DNA of 64,000 nt from Taiwanofungus camphoratus (lineage: Eukaryota > Basidiomycota > Agaricomycetes > Polyporales > Taiwanofungaceae): assembly GCA_003999685.1 (NCBI GenBank), contig CP021233.1:1302001-1366000 (forward strand), read 5' to 3'. The notes below the pieces were generated by a model that worked only from the letters and a program-made list of their open reading frames with translations, did not search any database and was not told the origin of the DNA. The translations under genes were made by a program, and so were the position numbers. How positions within the stretch are numbered: position 1 is the stretch's first letter; each line of letters opens with the position of its first letter. Positions 1 through 11,919 of this stretch are shown in pieces.

Positions 1-645
1 TTGAGATTCAAATATTGACATATTAAGCTTTTCTGCAGGTACAATTTATTTTAGGTATTCCTGAATTCTTTGAAACCCAGATCTGTGACACTGATAAGTA
101 TTTTTCAGCATTCTTCTTGCTTTGAATATAGCCAATGTGATCATAAATCTGCTCAATGTTGGTTCATTTGTATACTTTTTCTCTATTTTGATACTAATAC
201 TATACAACAGAGTGTCATAACAATTTCTCTATTTGTTTCTGTGTCTGTATTGAAAGTGTACTTTGAGAGAATTGCACTGTTCACTGATTGTAAAGCATTT
301 TGTTTTCTAGATTCACTTCAATTCTTATTTCTCACTTATTTCTCAACCTTCGTCAAGTACATCTTGCTCAAGGAGATACACCCTCTCAGCCATCACGAAT
401 ATCAGATCTTCAATTTGCTTCAAGGATAGTGGGAAACATAGGAGCACCACTTAACCATGGATTGATTTCTGATCAGGTACAGAGATCATTGATTGGCTAT
501 AAGTTGAATGTGTCATTCACAGCTGCAGCATGATCAGATAGATGAAATTATTGGATCTGAGGATATAGAGGAGATACCACAAGTGGTGAAAGAACCTTTG
601 AAGGATGGTCTTGGACTTCATGATACAAATATAAATTTGGGGCTT
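1..645 (+). pseudogene. 3' half of a DUF6533-family membrane-protein gene, decayed
   Basis: The reading around 300-480 contains LNLRQVHL followed by FASRIVGNIGAPLNHG. This closely matches the C-terminal tail of the DUF6533-family gene ending at 53079 (LNLRQVHL ... FASRIVGNMGAPLNHG). Further on, a KEPLKDGLGL block near 590-630 matches KEPLKDGLGF of that gene. A short piece near 38-55 (GTIYF) corresponds to the GTIYF exon of the intact paralog. The 5' half would lie outside the window. The reading between these blocks is interrupted by stops and strongly AT-biased, so I read it as a dead or dying copy. DUF6533 proteins are multi-pass membrane proteins of unknown function in mushroom-forming fungi. 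Strand and family are secure; the exact ends are not. Confidence 0.7.
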
Positions 646-1440
646 CAGGTGAGTTATGTTAATAGGAACTCAAAGTCTTAACATTCTATTTTTTATCAGG
701 AATCAACTGTCTAATTCAGACAAATACACAACAGCAGTATATGTCAATTTCTTGAAATTCTTTCTTATTCAAAGAGCTATGGCAAGGAGTATGTATTATT
801 TATATGATTGGCCCTGATTGCACCTTCTAGAAAAATGAATTGTACTTATCTAAAAAGACAAATTGTGGATGTGATAGAGTTGCCTTCACTTACATTAGCT
901 GTGTAGATATATGACTGTAGCTTGAGTGTCAGATTTGGTCTCACTGCAAAAGCAAAGAAGACAAGGCCAGCTTTGTGAAAAGACATCTGTAACAGGATGT
1001 AAGACACATAACAGAGGGACCTTCACTGCAGTCAGGTCTCAGATAGGATCCAGCCCAGGGACAGAGCCCAGTTCAAGCATATGGTATCTGTTGAATGGGA
1101 CTGTTTTTTTGCTGATGAGACGCTCACATCAGCTCCTGTAGATGTTCACATTCTGTCTGAGGGAGCACTTCCATACTAGCCAGAACACACCCAAATCCAC
1201 ACTGTCTCAACCTATGTCACAGCCTCCAAGACCATCCATGCCACACCCTGCACCACACCCGAAACTAACCAGGCCATGCAGCCAGGATCAGCCAGCAATC
1301 CCGACATTTAACTTCTGGGGACAAGAAATAAGTAAGATGGTGTATAGTATAATCCTCTCTAACGACATCACCCTCACATGGATCACTGGCAAGTTTGGTT
1401 CCACATTTCCTATTTACACTTCCAGGTATGTGATGAACTC
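646..1440. other. AT-rich, CpG-depleted region without a recognisable gene
   Basis: No gene is recognised. The block continues the composition of the decayed copy to its left. Counting CG dinucleotides by eye gives only six in positions 1-1440, after which CG becomes common (several per 60 bases). Short open frames exist but none resembles a known protein. It is probably an old methylated repeat; the element type cannot be named. Confidence 0.5.
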
Positions 1441-1864
1441 CCGCGATAAGCTAAGCACTGTTGTTTGTATTTCTGCCGTTGTTCGTGCTTGAAAGAGGCT
1501 CGAGTGACAACCCCAGCGTTCGATCGTGACCCGACTTTCTAATCTGATTATTTGGACTTTTTGTCTAGCATAATGTCAGCAGACGGAGAATAGGTTCTCA
1601 AAGATATGTGACATTTTATGGGTGACTGGCCTACATCCCGACTTAGGGATGAGAAACATATTCCATGTCTGCGAGTACTTGGATCCAGCAGCAGCTTGCT
1701 CTCCGGACCGTGAAACAGGCCGTTGTTCAATTGTAGTCATTATTCTGCTGAAGAACACATTCAAGGCGTATTCGTAAATTACGGTCGACCATGACCTACA
1801 TAGCACCATGATCATCAATAATTGCCATTCCCAATCTTCCAACACTGACCAGTCATACCAAGGT

Positions 1865-4584
1865 CTACCTGTCTCCTCTCCGTTCCTCAACGACAACGTC
1901 GACCCATTTCAGTACCACTGTCTCCAATATGTCCTCCCATCCGTTGTCTAATCGCGCCACTAGCGGTGCATTGAACTCAATAGACTCTTCGTTGCTTGTG
2001 CTTGGAAAACGCATCATTGACGCGGAAGGGGAGGCCAGCGGAGTCGAGCTATTTGAAGGGGTGATACTGCCCTTCAAAGAATCGGATTTAGCAGGAGCGA
2101 CAATTGGGAGAAGATACCGCAGCCTAAGGGCACTGCATAAACGAAGCGAGTTGAGAAACAACGGCACAGTCAAGAGCACAGAGACGCACGCAGCCCATAG
2201 TCGTAGATTGTCGGTTCTTCTGAATGTCCAGCCGCGTTTCCCTTTCTCGCCGTTCTGTGCGTCGGCAATTGACTGGGCCTCCAATGCCACAATGTCATGA
2301 ATGGCGTCTTTGCTGACAAAACCCCATGGCTTGCGGGAGCGTCGCACGCCCATGTTGTAGGCGATGCACAGTAGCTGGCCCGAGGAAAGTGCCTGCAGGA
2401 GCGCAGAGCGATTTGTGGGAGACGGAGGAAGTAGCGGCAGGAGATTAGCTGGAAGGAAAGCGATGAGAAGAGCGTGCAGGCGGCCTTGATGTTCTGTATC
2501 AGTACGAGTTGTATGATGTTCGGAACGACAACTTACCTATCGGATTGTCAACGAATGTCGATCGCTTCGCCCAATCCGGTAAATCTTCATCGTCAACGCT
2601 ATCTTCCTCGTCAACGGACTCCAGCTCCTCTGGCTCCTCAGTAACGACCATATTCCTCATGGCGTCCAAGACGCCCGTCGACACTACCCTCCTACCTGAT
2701 CTCGCTGACCCTGGCGGATTTTCTCTCTGACTGTCACCCGCGCTCACCCTTCGACCCTTCGACCTCTCCAATCGCTCCTTCTTCGCCGCACGCTCTCTCT
2801 CCCTCTCCCACCCTCGCTTTCCGCCTTGCGGACCGCCAAAGAGCACTCCGTCCACCACGTCAAGGTATCTCCCCACCACATCGCGTTCTCGACTCAAGTC
2901 CGCCAGTCGGATGTCCTGGCGGTACAGCCATCCACCGCCGACGACCAACCGCTCGTCCCACCGTTCACGCTTTTCTCGCTCCTCCTCGCTGAGGTTATTT
3001 ACATCATACGCGGACATCTCATCTTCCCACACAGGCACTGACCGCTGACGCCCACCTACGTCGATGAACGAGATCGACACCGAGGTGTCGCCGTCAATGA
3101 AACCTGGCTCGTCCAAGTGCGACAATGGTGATGCGGCCCGGGAGTGTGAACTGGGGTCCGGGGACGAACCGTGGTCGCTCTGTGCGTCGTAGGCATCATG
3201 TTCCAATGGGAGGCGCGAGGATTCCTCAAGCGCGCGAAGGACAGTGAGCACCTCCAAAGCACCGCGGCGTATGCGGCTGAGCGGTTCCGAGGCAGAATCA
3301 GGTTGCGAGACGCGCCGCTTTGGTGGCGGCAGGCTCTGTAAGCTTTGCGGGCGAAAATGCGTCTGCAGCATGGGCGTGGCTGACTCGTCGGGCAATGAGA
3401 CAAGGTAGTTGCGCACGGAGCGGACCGCGCGCGTGGTTATCTTGAGGAGATCGAGTACATCAACATGGTCTTTTCCACTCTCGCCAACCCCGAGAAGATT
3501 TGGATCTTGTGTGTGGTGTTCCCCATCTAAATTCCATCCGCCTACGACCGCACTAAGGTCGTCTATGACCCCAGGACGGAGATTTTCTGGATCAGTCTCA
3601 TACGTTTTTACGAATGGTGGAAATGAGGGCTTGGGGTACTCAGGCACGACCGGAGATGGGGGCAGTTCGAAGTCATGACCTTTCTCAAAGATAGGCTTTG
3701 TCCTGATGCTAGCTGGGCCACCTATAGCGGGCACCATACCACTTCTAGGTTTGTTTAAAGGACTGTCAGATTGGTAGTCAGTATATGTGTATACTGATTC
3801 ACTAGGATAAAGATGGTTTTCTCCACTGAGGACATCCACGTAAAGCGCTGAGCATCCACTTATCAATAGCGCAAAGACAAGCCAAGTGATTCGTGACCAC
3901 AGATAGCAGGATTTAAGAAGCCCACATGGTTACTTTCATCTCGCGGTAGTCCACAGAAATAAATCACACTTTGAGGTAGGACACAAGCCTGTGAAAATAA
4001 TGAGTGGTCGGTGCAGCATCCTTATGTCCCAATGTCGGTGAACACGAAGTTATTTGGAGCACATGTGTTGTCGCCGTCATGCAAAGCGATTATTTTACTG
4101 CGATAGAGCGGATACCACCCGACAGGAATAGTACAGATCCCACAGGTCTTTTCCCCAGGAAAACCTTGGGACGACCTCGCTGGGATCGCACTGGGATCGA
4201 TGTCCTACAATCGACAATGGTCCAGGCCCAAAACCCATCTCACTGCATCAGTGATACATGCAAATGCCCTCGAAGATGAGTCTACCACGAAGAGTGTGCA
4301 CAGGGATAACATACGAGTATTCTGATCTGTAGTGATCACAGTTGTGTTACTCACTTGCTCTCGGCTGCTATTCCTGACTTTGTGAAGTAGTGCTGCAGAT
4401 GCTCGATGCTTCCGAGGGCCATAACGCTCTCCCGCTTTGCCGCACTCCGGCTGAACGGCTTCTGGGGCTTGTTCGAGGATTTCATGTTCGGATAGAACGC
4501 AACTTGGCGCCGCGACTTACGCGCCCGGGCGGCATTACTGGAAGTGTCGGAGCCCGAAGGGGTGACCGGTCTTGAGGTATCCAT
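1865..4584 (-). CDS. Conserved basidiomycete protein with calponin-homology-like C-terminal region
   Basis: Four exons join in frame: 4584-4355, 3762-2537, 2493-2190 and 2132-1865, giving about 675 residues. The chosen ATG (MDTSRPVTPSG) is preferred over an in-frame ATG 30 bases upstream. The N-terminus is Ser/Arg rich, then has the motif ESVMALGSIEHLQHYFTK; a long Ser/Pro and charged middle follows, with an acidic run near residue 460. After residue about 490 comes a helical region: ALLQALSSGQLLCIAYN, RRSRKPWGF, RRTDNLRLWAAALKLRY. Its pattern (small helix, LLC.L.N, then a NL..W helix) resembles a calponin-homology fold, the actin- or microtubule-binding module. That is inference from pattern only. 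The clean splicing and conserved-looking blocks make the gene real; the function is unknown. Confidence 0.75.
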
Positions 4585-4929
4585 ACGAGGAGGTATATTG
4601 GACAAGTAACACAAAAGCTGGTCCGTGATGTTTTAGTTATACAGAAAGCAAGTTGGATCGTCCATCGATGGTCAGTTATTGGCAGCAGCAGGCCCACATA
4701 TGTAATAACATACAAGCGACGAACGCGAGTGTGTCATGTGCCCGTGGCACAAACTCAGACAGCACTCTTCCAGTTGCTCAATCACAGTGCAAGGAGTGAT
4801 GGTGTTACTTATATTGAGCGATATTAAAGTAGATAAGTACGCGACGTGGTGAATATATTCAGGAGCAAGGAACCAGTTTGCATTCATATGCGCGTCAGGC
4901 ATCATCATCATGTAACAGTCCATTTCACA

Positions 4930-7361
4930 TCACATCATGGTCCTCGCAATCTGGCTAAGTTGGTTGGCCATATCCGGGTAGTTCTTCATGAATTGGACTT
5001 GCGCAGCAGTAGCCTATTGAAACGACATAATCAGCATACCGAAGCTTGCTGGTACGACATACCAGAAACACGTCTACTCACAAACTGGTACGTCAACGCA
5101 TTCATCAATTCGGGCTCGCTGCGTGCCAAGTCAGCCTGGCGCTCGAACATCTCCATCGCGACGTCAATCTTGCCCTGTTGCAGACTAAGCTGCGCGAGCG
5201 TCGCCACCGCCGCCTCGCACTCCGGGTCAATCCGCAACGCCTCTTGACAGCAACGCTCCGCAGCACCAATATCTTGTTTCCATTGATAAAGCGCAAGGCC
5301 CTTGTTGACTTGCGGAAGAGCATTGATCGGCGGGGGCCTTGCGATCGTAATTACAGGCTACGGAGATGGCAATAGAAGCGGACCACTCACTTGGATCGTT
5401 CCAGCTCGATCGCACGATCGAACTTATCTACCGCATCCGGGAAGCGTTGTTGATCCAAAAGTAGCTCGCCACTGATAAAAGACAGTATGTTTTCAGTCTG
5501 CCGACAATTAGAGATTCGACATAATTTGACTTACTAGTAATTCTGCGGCTCGCTCCGCTGCGGGAATGCCTTCAGCGTCCTCCGGAACGTGGCCATGCTG
5601 TTCGCTAAGTTGCCCGACTTATACTGCGCAACAGCAAGCTGAATATGGCTGAACACGAATTGATCGTCTAGCTCAGTCGATTTGGTGTAGTTCTCGGCCG
5701 CCTCGGTGAACTCGTTCATAATGAACAGCACTGTGATCAAGAACGAGGCTCATATCTGATATTCCATGCGTTTCTAAGGAAGCTAGACACTGACCCTGAC
5801 CACGGTGATAGTAGATGTCGGGGTCATCAGCGTTGTGCTTGATCGCCTCCTCGAAGCAGTCAAATGCCTTCTTAGGATCACCTTGTTCCATATACACGCT
5901 CGCGACTTTTACCCACGTCTGGGTGAGCGATTTCTGCAGCTCGATCGACGCGAGGAAGTCCTCTTTCGCCCCAGTGACGTCCGTCATCAGGAACCTAAGA
6001 AGGTCCGCCGGACGTGTATCACATTAGCACTCCACCTTTCAGGCAGGTCGAAGCACGAACGCACTTGTATGTCCCGCGCAAGTTGAGCGCCTCGGCCTTG
6101 CCTGCATCCCACGAGATGCCCTGCTCAACTGCCTCGTTCACGAGGCTCAGCGAATGTGTGTAGTTGCCCGCTGCCAAAGCCTCAAGAGACAGTATCAACG
6201 TATGGTCTCCCTGAGTCGGGTTTTCTGGAAGGGCAGGCAGCGGGCCTGGACAACAGTCAAATTGGCACGCATCATTAAACGTCATTGTACATACGTGACC
6301 GGAAGGCACCAAAGTAGGCGGATACGAAGGTATGTGACGGAAGTCGACGCTCACGAGTCTGCGCCAGAGTCAAGTCTTAACTACCTATTTGCATGCAAGA
6401 GAAGACCTACAGAGAGAATCTCTTGCGCTTTTTTGGATGACAGCTTCTTCAGCACGCGCTCAACGGACTGCGCGGCTGTCTCGTTTTGGAACTTGTCGAG
6501 AATCGTTGCCGCGGTGAAGTCTGCATAATTACAGGGTCAGACCTGGCTAAGGCCATGCACGCCAGACTCACCCCGCAATGCTTCTTCGTTCCGGTCGAGC
6601 GCCTCGAGGGCTATCCCCCGGCGGTTGACGGCCTTAGCATAGCCCGAGTCGATCCGCATCGCTTCGTCGCAGTCTTCCACCACCTTCTCGTACTGAGGAG
6701 GGTTCATATTGATATAGCCTGGAGGGATCTCAGTAGAAGCCTAAGCTGAAAGCAGGGAGGATGGTTACATGCTGCGCGGTTACTAAAGAAGACAGACTCC
6801 GGCTTTGGTGTGACCTCTATGGCGCGCGTGTAGAGATCGATTGCAGTGCTGAACTTGCGTTGCTGGTACGCTGCATTGCCTCTAGCCTTCAGTGACGAAG
6901 CAGCTTTTGTCCGCTCCTACTGCGCGTATTAGGTGAGATATGAACATGGACGTGGTCACATACCTCAGTCGACATGCCAGTAATCTCCTCAGCTGTAAGT
7001 CGTGCATCTTCTGGGAATACCACTTGTCAGTGCATCGGCTATGCACACTAACGTCGTACAGCTCACCTGGCTCCGACTCGTCAGCGACTTTGGGCGAGCG
7101 CTCTTCAAGAATAGGACCATCCTTGTCTTTCACAGACTTGCGCTTCTTGGAGGACTTGCTAGTCTTCTTCTTGTCCTTCTTGCGCTCACCCTTTTCAGCG
7201 TCCCCTTCGCCGCCGGGTCCCCGCGAAGTTGACGCATAGTACGCGACACCGCCGATGGCGACGAGGGCTGCTGCGGTGCCAATGAGTATGGCACGCTTGT
7301 TTTCCGAGACGAACGACTGGACGCGGTCGACGACACCCTGCGACGACGTGGACGAAGACAT
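4930..7361 (-). CDS. TOM70: Mitochondrial import receptor subunit TOM70
   Basis: TOM70 sits in the mitochondrial outer membrane and docks Hsp70/Hsp90-bound precursors, especially carrier proteins, for transfer to the TOM channel. The start (MSSSTSSQGV) precedes a membrane anchor at about residues 23-47 (AILIGTAAALVAIGGVAYYA), then a Lys-rich cytosolic linker (KKDKKKTSKSSKKRK). The tetratricopeptide repeats follow over many small exons: GNAAYQQRKFSTAIDLYTRA with FFSNRAAC, AVNRRGIALEALDRNEEAL, ASVYMEQGDPKKAFDCFEEA, then IYYHRGQ and AVAQYKSGNLANSMATFRR, ending AQVQFMKNYPDMANQLSQIA and a TGA. Anchor plus repeat order is the classic TOM70 layout. Exon 1 is 7361-7067; introns are about 50-60 bases. 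Its upstream side faces a non-coding stretch and the tRNA. Confidence 0.93.
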
Positions 7362-8501
7362 GACAGATGCGCTCGGCCTAGCGTGCCGCCGCTGAGCAGT
7401 GAGTGACCTCGAAATTTTGGTCAGAAAATGATGGTGAGAATACTCTTTTCCTATTTGGTAGGTTTAGCCCTAGATTCGGGTTATGACAGGCTGGGATTGT
7501 TTGATAGCCCTTTGGATGTCGTGAATCTTGTCCATGACGAATAACTTATCGGTATCTATTCTGTGTACTTACGGATACAGAATTCATCTCCTATTGCTGT
7601 CTGCACTCCATGCCTTGCAGAGTCCTTGCTGCAAAACCACATCATGGTCATTGAGTCAGACAGCTCTGCAGTTGATGGAGCAGCACTCTCCCCACATGCA
7701 AAGATCTATGTGTTATTCCCATATCAGCTTGTGCAGAAGCTCACATGAGTGACATGCCTCGTCATTTTTGCATGGATGGTACAGGCTATGTTCTGCCAGT
7801 CCTCCCAGTATTCTATCGCAATTTATCGAGCTTTATGTCAGTCTTGTTGAGGCTCGAGATTAAATAGGTTGGGTTCCCTGACCTGTCAGCGTCTTTCCGT
7901 CCCGAAAGGCTTGTCAATGCATAGTTATATACGCAGATTCAACTGTTGGACCTGCCATACAGATCGACTTGCCCCACCCACTCTTAGCCGGCGAGTGTGT
8001 TTCCCCTTGTGATGAACGGCCCAAAGTCAATCTAAAGGGCTCACACATTTTCCACCTGCACTCTTCTTTAGGGCAGCCTGCGATGTGCATGGACCATCAC
8101 TGCTGTGCAATCAATATGTATAACAGTGGCTGTGAACTACCTTGCAATGTGATCTGGGTAAATTCCGTATATGGCCATGAACATCAGACCGTAGTATGTG
8201 TCACTAATTATCCACGTCCACGTTAAATTTCCCTGCAAGTCAACATGACTGCCCCAATCACCAACAGAATCAGGGTTGGTTGACCTTTCTTTTTTTTCAT
8301 TTCCAAAACATGTCACAGTTAGCTGACCCTCAGACACATCTTCCTTCATGTTTATCTGACAATATTTGAAAACCTTTCATATCCACAGCATGAGAACAGT
8401 GTCCACAAACCCTGATACCTGCATCCTACCGCCACTATTCAACAAGCTGCGCATGAATTCTCCTTTCCTGGGTGCTACTTAGAAAAAGGAAACATTCTGC
8501 T
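7362..8501. other. Intergenic region, TOM70 promoter side; no gene seen
   Basis: About 1.1 kb without a supported gene. The right-hand part of TOM70's upstream sequence is here. Between about 7575 and 7750 CG dinucleotides are absent, which might mark an old repeat, but nothing in it is recognisable. The frames on both strands are short and do not splice into a plausible protein. Confidence 0.5.
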
Positions 8502-8626
8502 GATGAGAGTGGGATTCGAACCCACGCCCTTTCGGACCAGATAATTCGGAAGAAATGCATGGGACGAAGATCCACACGAAACATACAACCTTAGTCTGGC
8601 GCCTTAGACCGCTCGGCCATCTCACC
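8502..8626 (-). tRNA. tRNA-Leu (anticodon AAG) with a 46-base intron
   Basis: Read on the minus strand, the 5' acceptor strand GGTGAGA pairs with TCTCATC at the 3' end (one G-U). The D arm follows, then an anticodon stem CCAGA/TCTGG. The loop reads CTAAGG, giving anticodon AAG, and is interrupted after position 37 by a 46-base intron at the usual nuclear tRNA intron site. The long variable region is typical of a class II tRNA, and the T arm is GTGGG TTCGAAT CCCAC. Mature length is about 79 bases before CCA. It decodes CUU, and CUC after A34 is changed to inosine. It sits alone between TOM70 and DPH2. Confidence 0.93.
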
Positions 8627-8902
8627 ATGTAGATGTGTGTGCAATGCTTTCTCATAGTAGGATTCGGTGTGTTAGCTACTCGGTGTTCACCATCAGGTAT
8701 CAAATCAGTCTCGAGGCACTCAGTGTACTGCGGCATAGAAAGGCAGGCAAGGACATCATTATCTTCATTTACCCAAAATGAATAACCTGTATACTGAAGC
8801 ATACAATCAGTTGTAATCAGTACAATACCAATAAATAATTATGCAGCGAACTGCTCGGGTTTCTTCCGGACCGTATGCAGGAACCAGATAACTTGTGGTA
8901 CT

Positions 8903-11018
8903 TCACTCGTTGCCATCATGCTGCTGTCGATGATCATCCTGGTATCCCCTTGCTATCCCACTTCGACCCTGCTCCAGCATACTAGGAGCGTCCTGCCCGA
9001 CCCTAGTCTCGAGACCACGGAACGTCCGTGTTTGCAAGAATTGACCTTAAAGGGAGAGGTCCATAGTCAGACACTTCTCGGAACAGCATAATGGCACCAC
9101 GAACCTGCTGCACTGTCGGATAATAGCGCCACTGTGTTCGCCTGATTTCGTAAAACCACTGCCGCCGAGCTGCTTTCGTCTCCGTTTACTGCAGCGCTAG
9201 CCGCGGAGTCCCCATATCTCTTTGCATGGCGGTATTTTCCCGTCACCAGCGAAAATTCGGGCTGATCGAGGTCCTTCACGTTCTCTTCTTCATTTTGGTG
9301 GAAAGATGTCAGAAGATGTCCAGCTGGCAGGATCAATGATTATCATTCACCTTCTGGACGATTGCGGTGCTCCGCAAGAAGCTTGTCAAAGTCGAGGACG
9401 TATCGCCCAGTCCAGCTTTGCTCTGCGCGAAGGGCCACTTCGAGCTCATAGGGTGTGATTATCGGCCGTAGAAACTCCTGAGGATGGTGGCAGGAGTAAA
9501 TCGTTCATCAAGCCATGTAGAAAAGCCAAGATCCAGAGCTATTAGTGTAACACACCTTGGCCTCGATCAGGCTGTTCTCTGGACATGCCACGAGAACAAA
9601 ACACTCGATCTCGAGAAAGTTAGCCAACTTCGCAGGATTCAGCTTGCCAACGCTGATGGTATAACTTTTCTTGTGTGCGCGAGAGATCAGAGCGCGAAGA
9701 TGGGAGATCAGGGGTAGGTATGAAGCTTAAAATGGACCATAAGAAAGAAGAGATTTAGCATAGCATTGACTAAAGCCGCAGACAAAAAGGTGCCCACCTA
9801 CGCCCAACGTCCCGACGAGGATGCCAAAGACGTCTGCGTCCCTGGCTTTTTGGACAACGGCGTATCGACGCATCAGCAATCGGTTTGTACGCGATGATTC
9901 CAACCGTGCCGCCCTGGTTGCGGGGTCGTACGAATGCACCTGAATGGAAAAATAAGAAATTCTACGACTGACGATGCTGACGCTGTATACCTCGCACGAT
10001 GCGTGTGTCAACAGTAGATTAGTCAGGCTGAGACTTTCACCGCCGATGTAGAGGACAATAGAATCTTCCGCCAACGACTGAGATGCTCGATTTTCATTGC
10101 TGTTCGTGCGAGATTGAGCATCATCAAGACTTTCGCCTGGCCGCGTTGTGTCTCGTTGCATGTCTGAAGGATAAGAGATAAGTGGGACCGGCGAATACAC
10201 AACCACCGCGGAATGTGCCAAAGCGCCTTGCAGCTTCTCAACGATTGAATCTAACAGCAGACCGATGAGAGCACGTCGACCGAGTTTGCCTGTAACGCCC
10301 ACCTGCTATATGCGCGTATACAACATCATGCCGCAAGAAGACTGTTCTTTTTGTTGATGCGCTTGCCTTGGCAGATTGAAGTAGTTTGTCGACGCAATCC
10401 GCTGGATCTACCTCTTTCTTGCCAAAGACATATATTACAGGTAGGCGAGATGGCCTTCAGCACGAAGAAACGGACGGTGATCAGCGGGACAATCGGCTGA
10501 CTTGTAACAAACGTACTGGCTCATACAGGCATGTCCATAGTGCACCATTGCATCCGCGTCGACATGCTGTGCGGCGACTTCATCCACACAACAACTGCAT
10601 ATATAAAATTTGAATTGCAGAAACAGATACTATCAGGAGATAATTCTACGACATGTTGTGGAAGCCTGCCTGCCATAAGATGTGTCTGCCAGCACGTAGA
10701 GCTCTTTATCGCTAGCGAGTCGAGATTTCAGCAGCCGATATATGGGTACCGAATCACGCAGTAGTTCGTCCGGAAATTGGAGGGCTATCTAAGGTCAAAG
10801 GCTGGATTTCAGAAACAAAAATTACAAACGTCAAGACGTCAAGACTGAACCCGTTTATAGTCTCCTCGAATAATCTCGTCCACGGTACGATTGATATCAT
10901 AGTAATCTTCGAAGTCCTCACAAGAGAGACCATCCGGGACGCCGGCCGATTCAACATCGATTGTTCGGGCGATAGCATCTTCCCCAGACGCAGAAAATGG
11001 GGTGTTCTCGGGCATCAT
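8903..11018 (-). CDS. DPH2: Diphthamide biosynthesis protein 2
   Basis: Dph2 pairs with Dph1 in the cytosol to carry out the first step of diphthamide synthesis on elongation factor 2, transfer of the aminocarboxypropyl group of S-adenosylmethionine to a histidine. The start is [16 protein letters not shown]. Recognisable blocks in order are [55 protein letters not shown] (first cluster cysteines), [113 protein letters not shown] and, near the end, [20 protein letters not shown] and GRSGIARGY. These are hallmark Dph2 segments. There are several short introns; the penultimate one starts GTTCGT. It runs in the same direction as TOM70 and the EOS1-like gene. Confidence 0.94.
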
Positions 11019-11919
11019 ACACGAGTAGAATAGGCACGACTTATTTGATGGCCAAGCTGATGAAAAAAACCGCCGAGTGCCAGGACTCGGTCCAAGTCGA
11101 TGAGGATTATTACCACGTGCTCCGGTGACATCTCAATTACGTCATCATGCCCATTGTAAGTCAACGAATCAAGTGACTAGGTCTGTCTAACTGGTCGCCC
11201 AACATATCTAGGGGCTCTTATTACGGTGTCCATCGAGCATGGTCCAGGATGGGGGAACAGCTGTCGAGTCACCTTTGGGATGATCTGTCAAGCTTCCGTC
11301 TGTTTTTCATCACCAGGTCTTGGCCACAGCTGATAGATAGAACTGGAAATTTCAAGGTGTCTTGTAGACTGCATGGCCTGTTTGATATCTTTCGACTGAT
11401 TGAGACCCTGACTTGGAGGCCCGTACAGCTCCTTGAGCAGACGAACACTTCCAATCCTCGATTACCTTTACAACATCAGAACACAAAAGCATATCGCTCC
11501 CAATAGAGGATAATGTCCCAGAAAAGCTGTCTTCGACCTTCCCCCACGGTGAGAAAATGTTGATTTAGGCGGATTGTGAAGATGAGATGCACCACTTGAA
11601 GCTTGATCCCGAGGGAGACAGAAATCATTCCACATTATTCAATCAAAATGGCAGTCTGCTGATTTAATATCAGATTCCTATTCGCACGGTTTGCAGTGTT
11701 CAGCTTCTGAGAGTCAACTCGACGGCATGTGCCAATGATCCACAACTTCAGCGTTGTCATATAGAGTGCAAGAGTGTGGATTGAAATTCCTCAGCAAGTT
11801 CAACATCGTTATATCATGTACACGCGGCTCATTATTTTAAGAACAAGTAGGTATGTCACAACGAAGAATAACACTGCACATAGAAAGATACGGGTGGTGG
11901 CGAGAGACACCTCCACCGA
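11019..11919. other. Intergenic region between DPH2 start and the EOS1-like gene
   Basis: About 900 bases holding the upstream region of DPH2 and the 3' flank of the EOS1-like gene. Small open frames on both strands do not look like protein. No repeat or RNA gene was seen. Confidence 0.45.

Noticed and set aside
920-1320. Frames in the CpG-poor block that might be remnants of a repeat-encoded protein
   Set aside because: No recognisable domain; composition alone does not identify an element.
8479-8802. Minus-strand 107-codon frame
   Set aside because: It runs through the tRNA-Leu gene and is a shadow of it.
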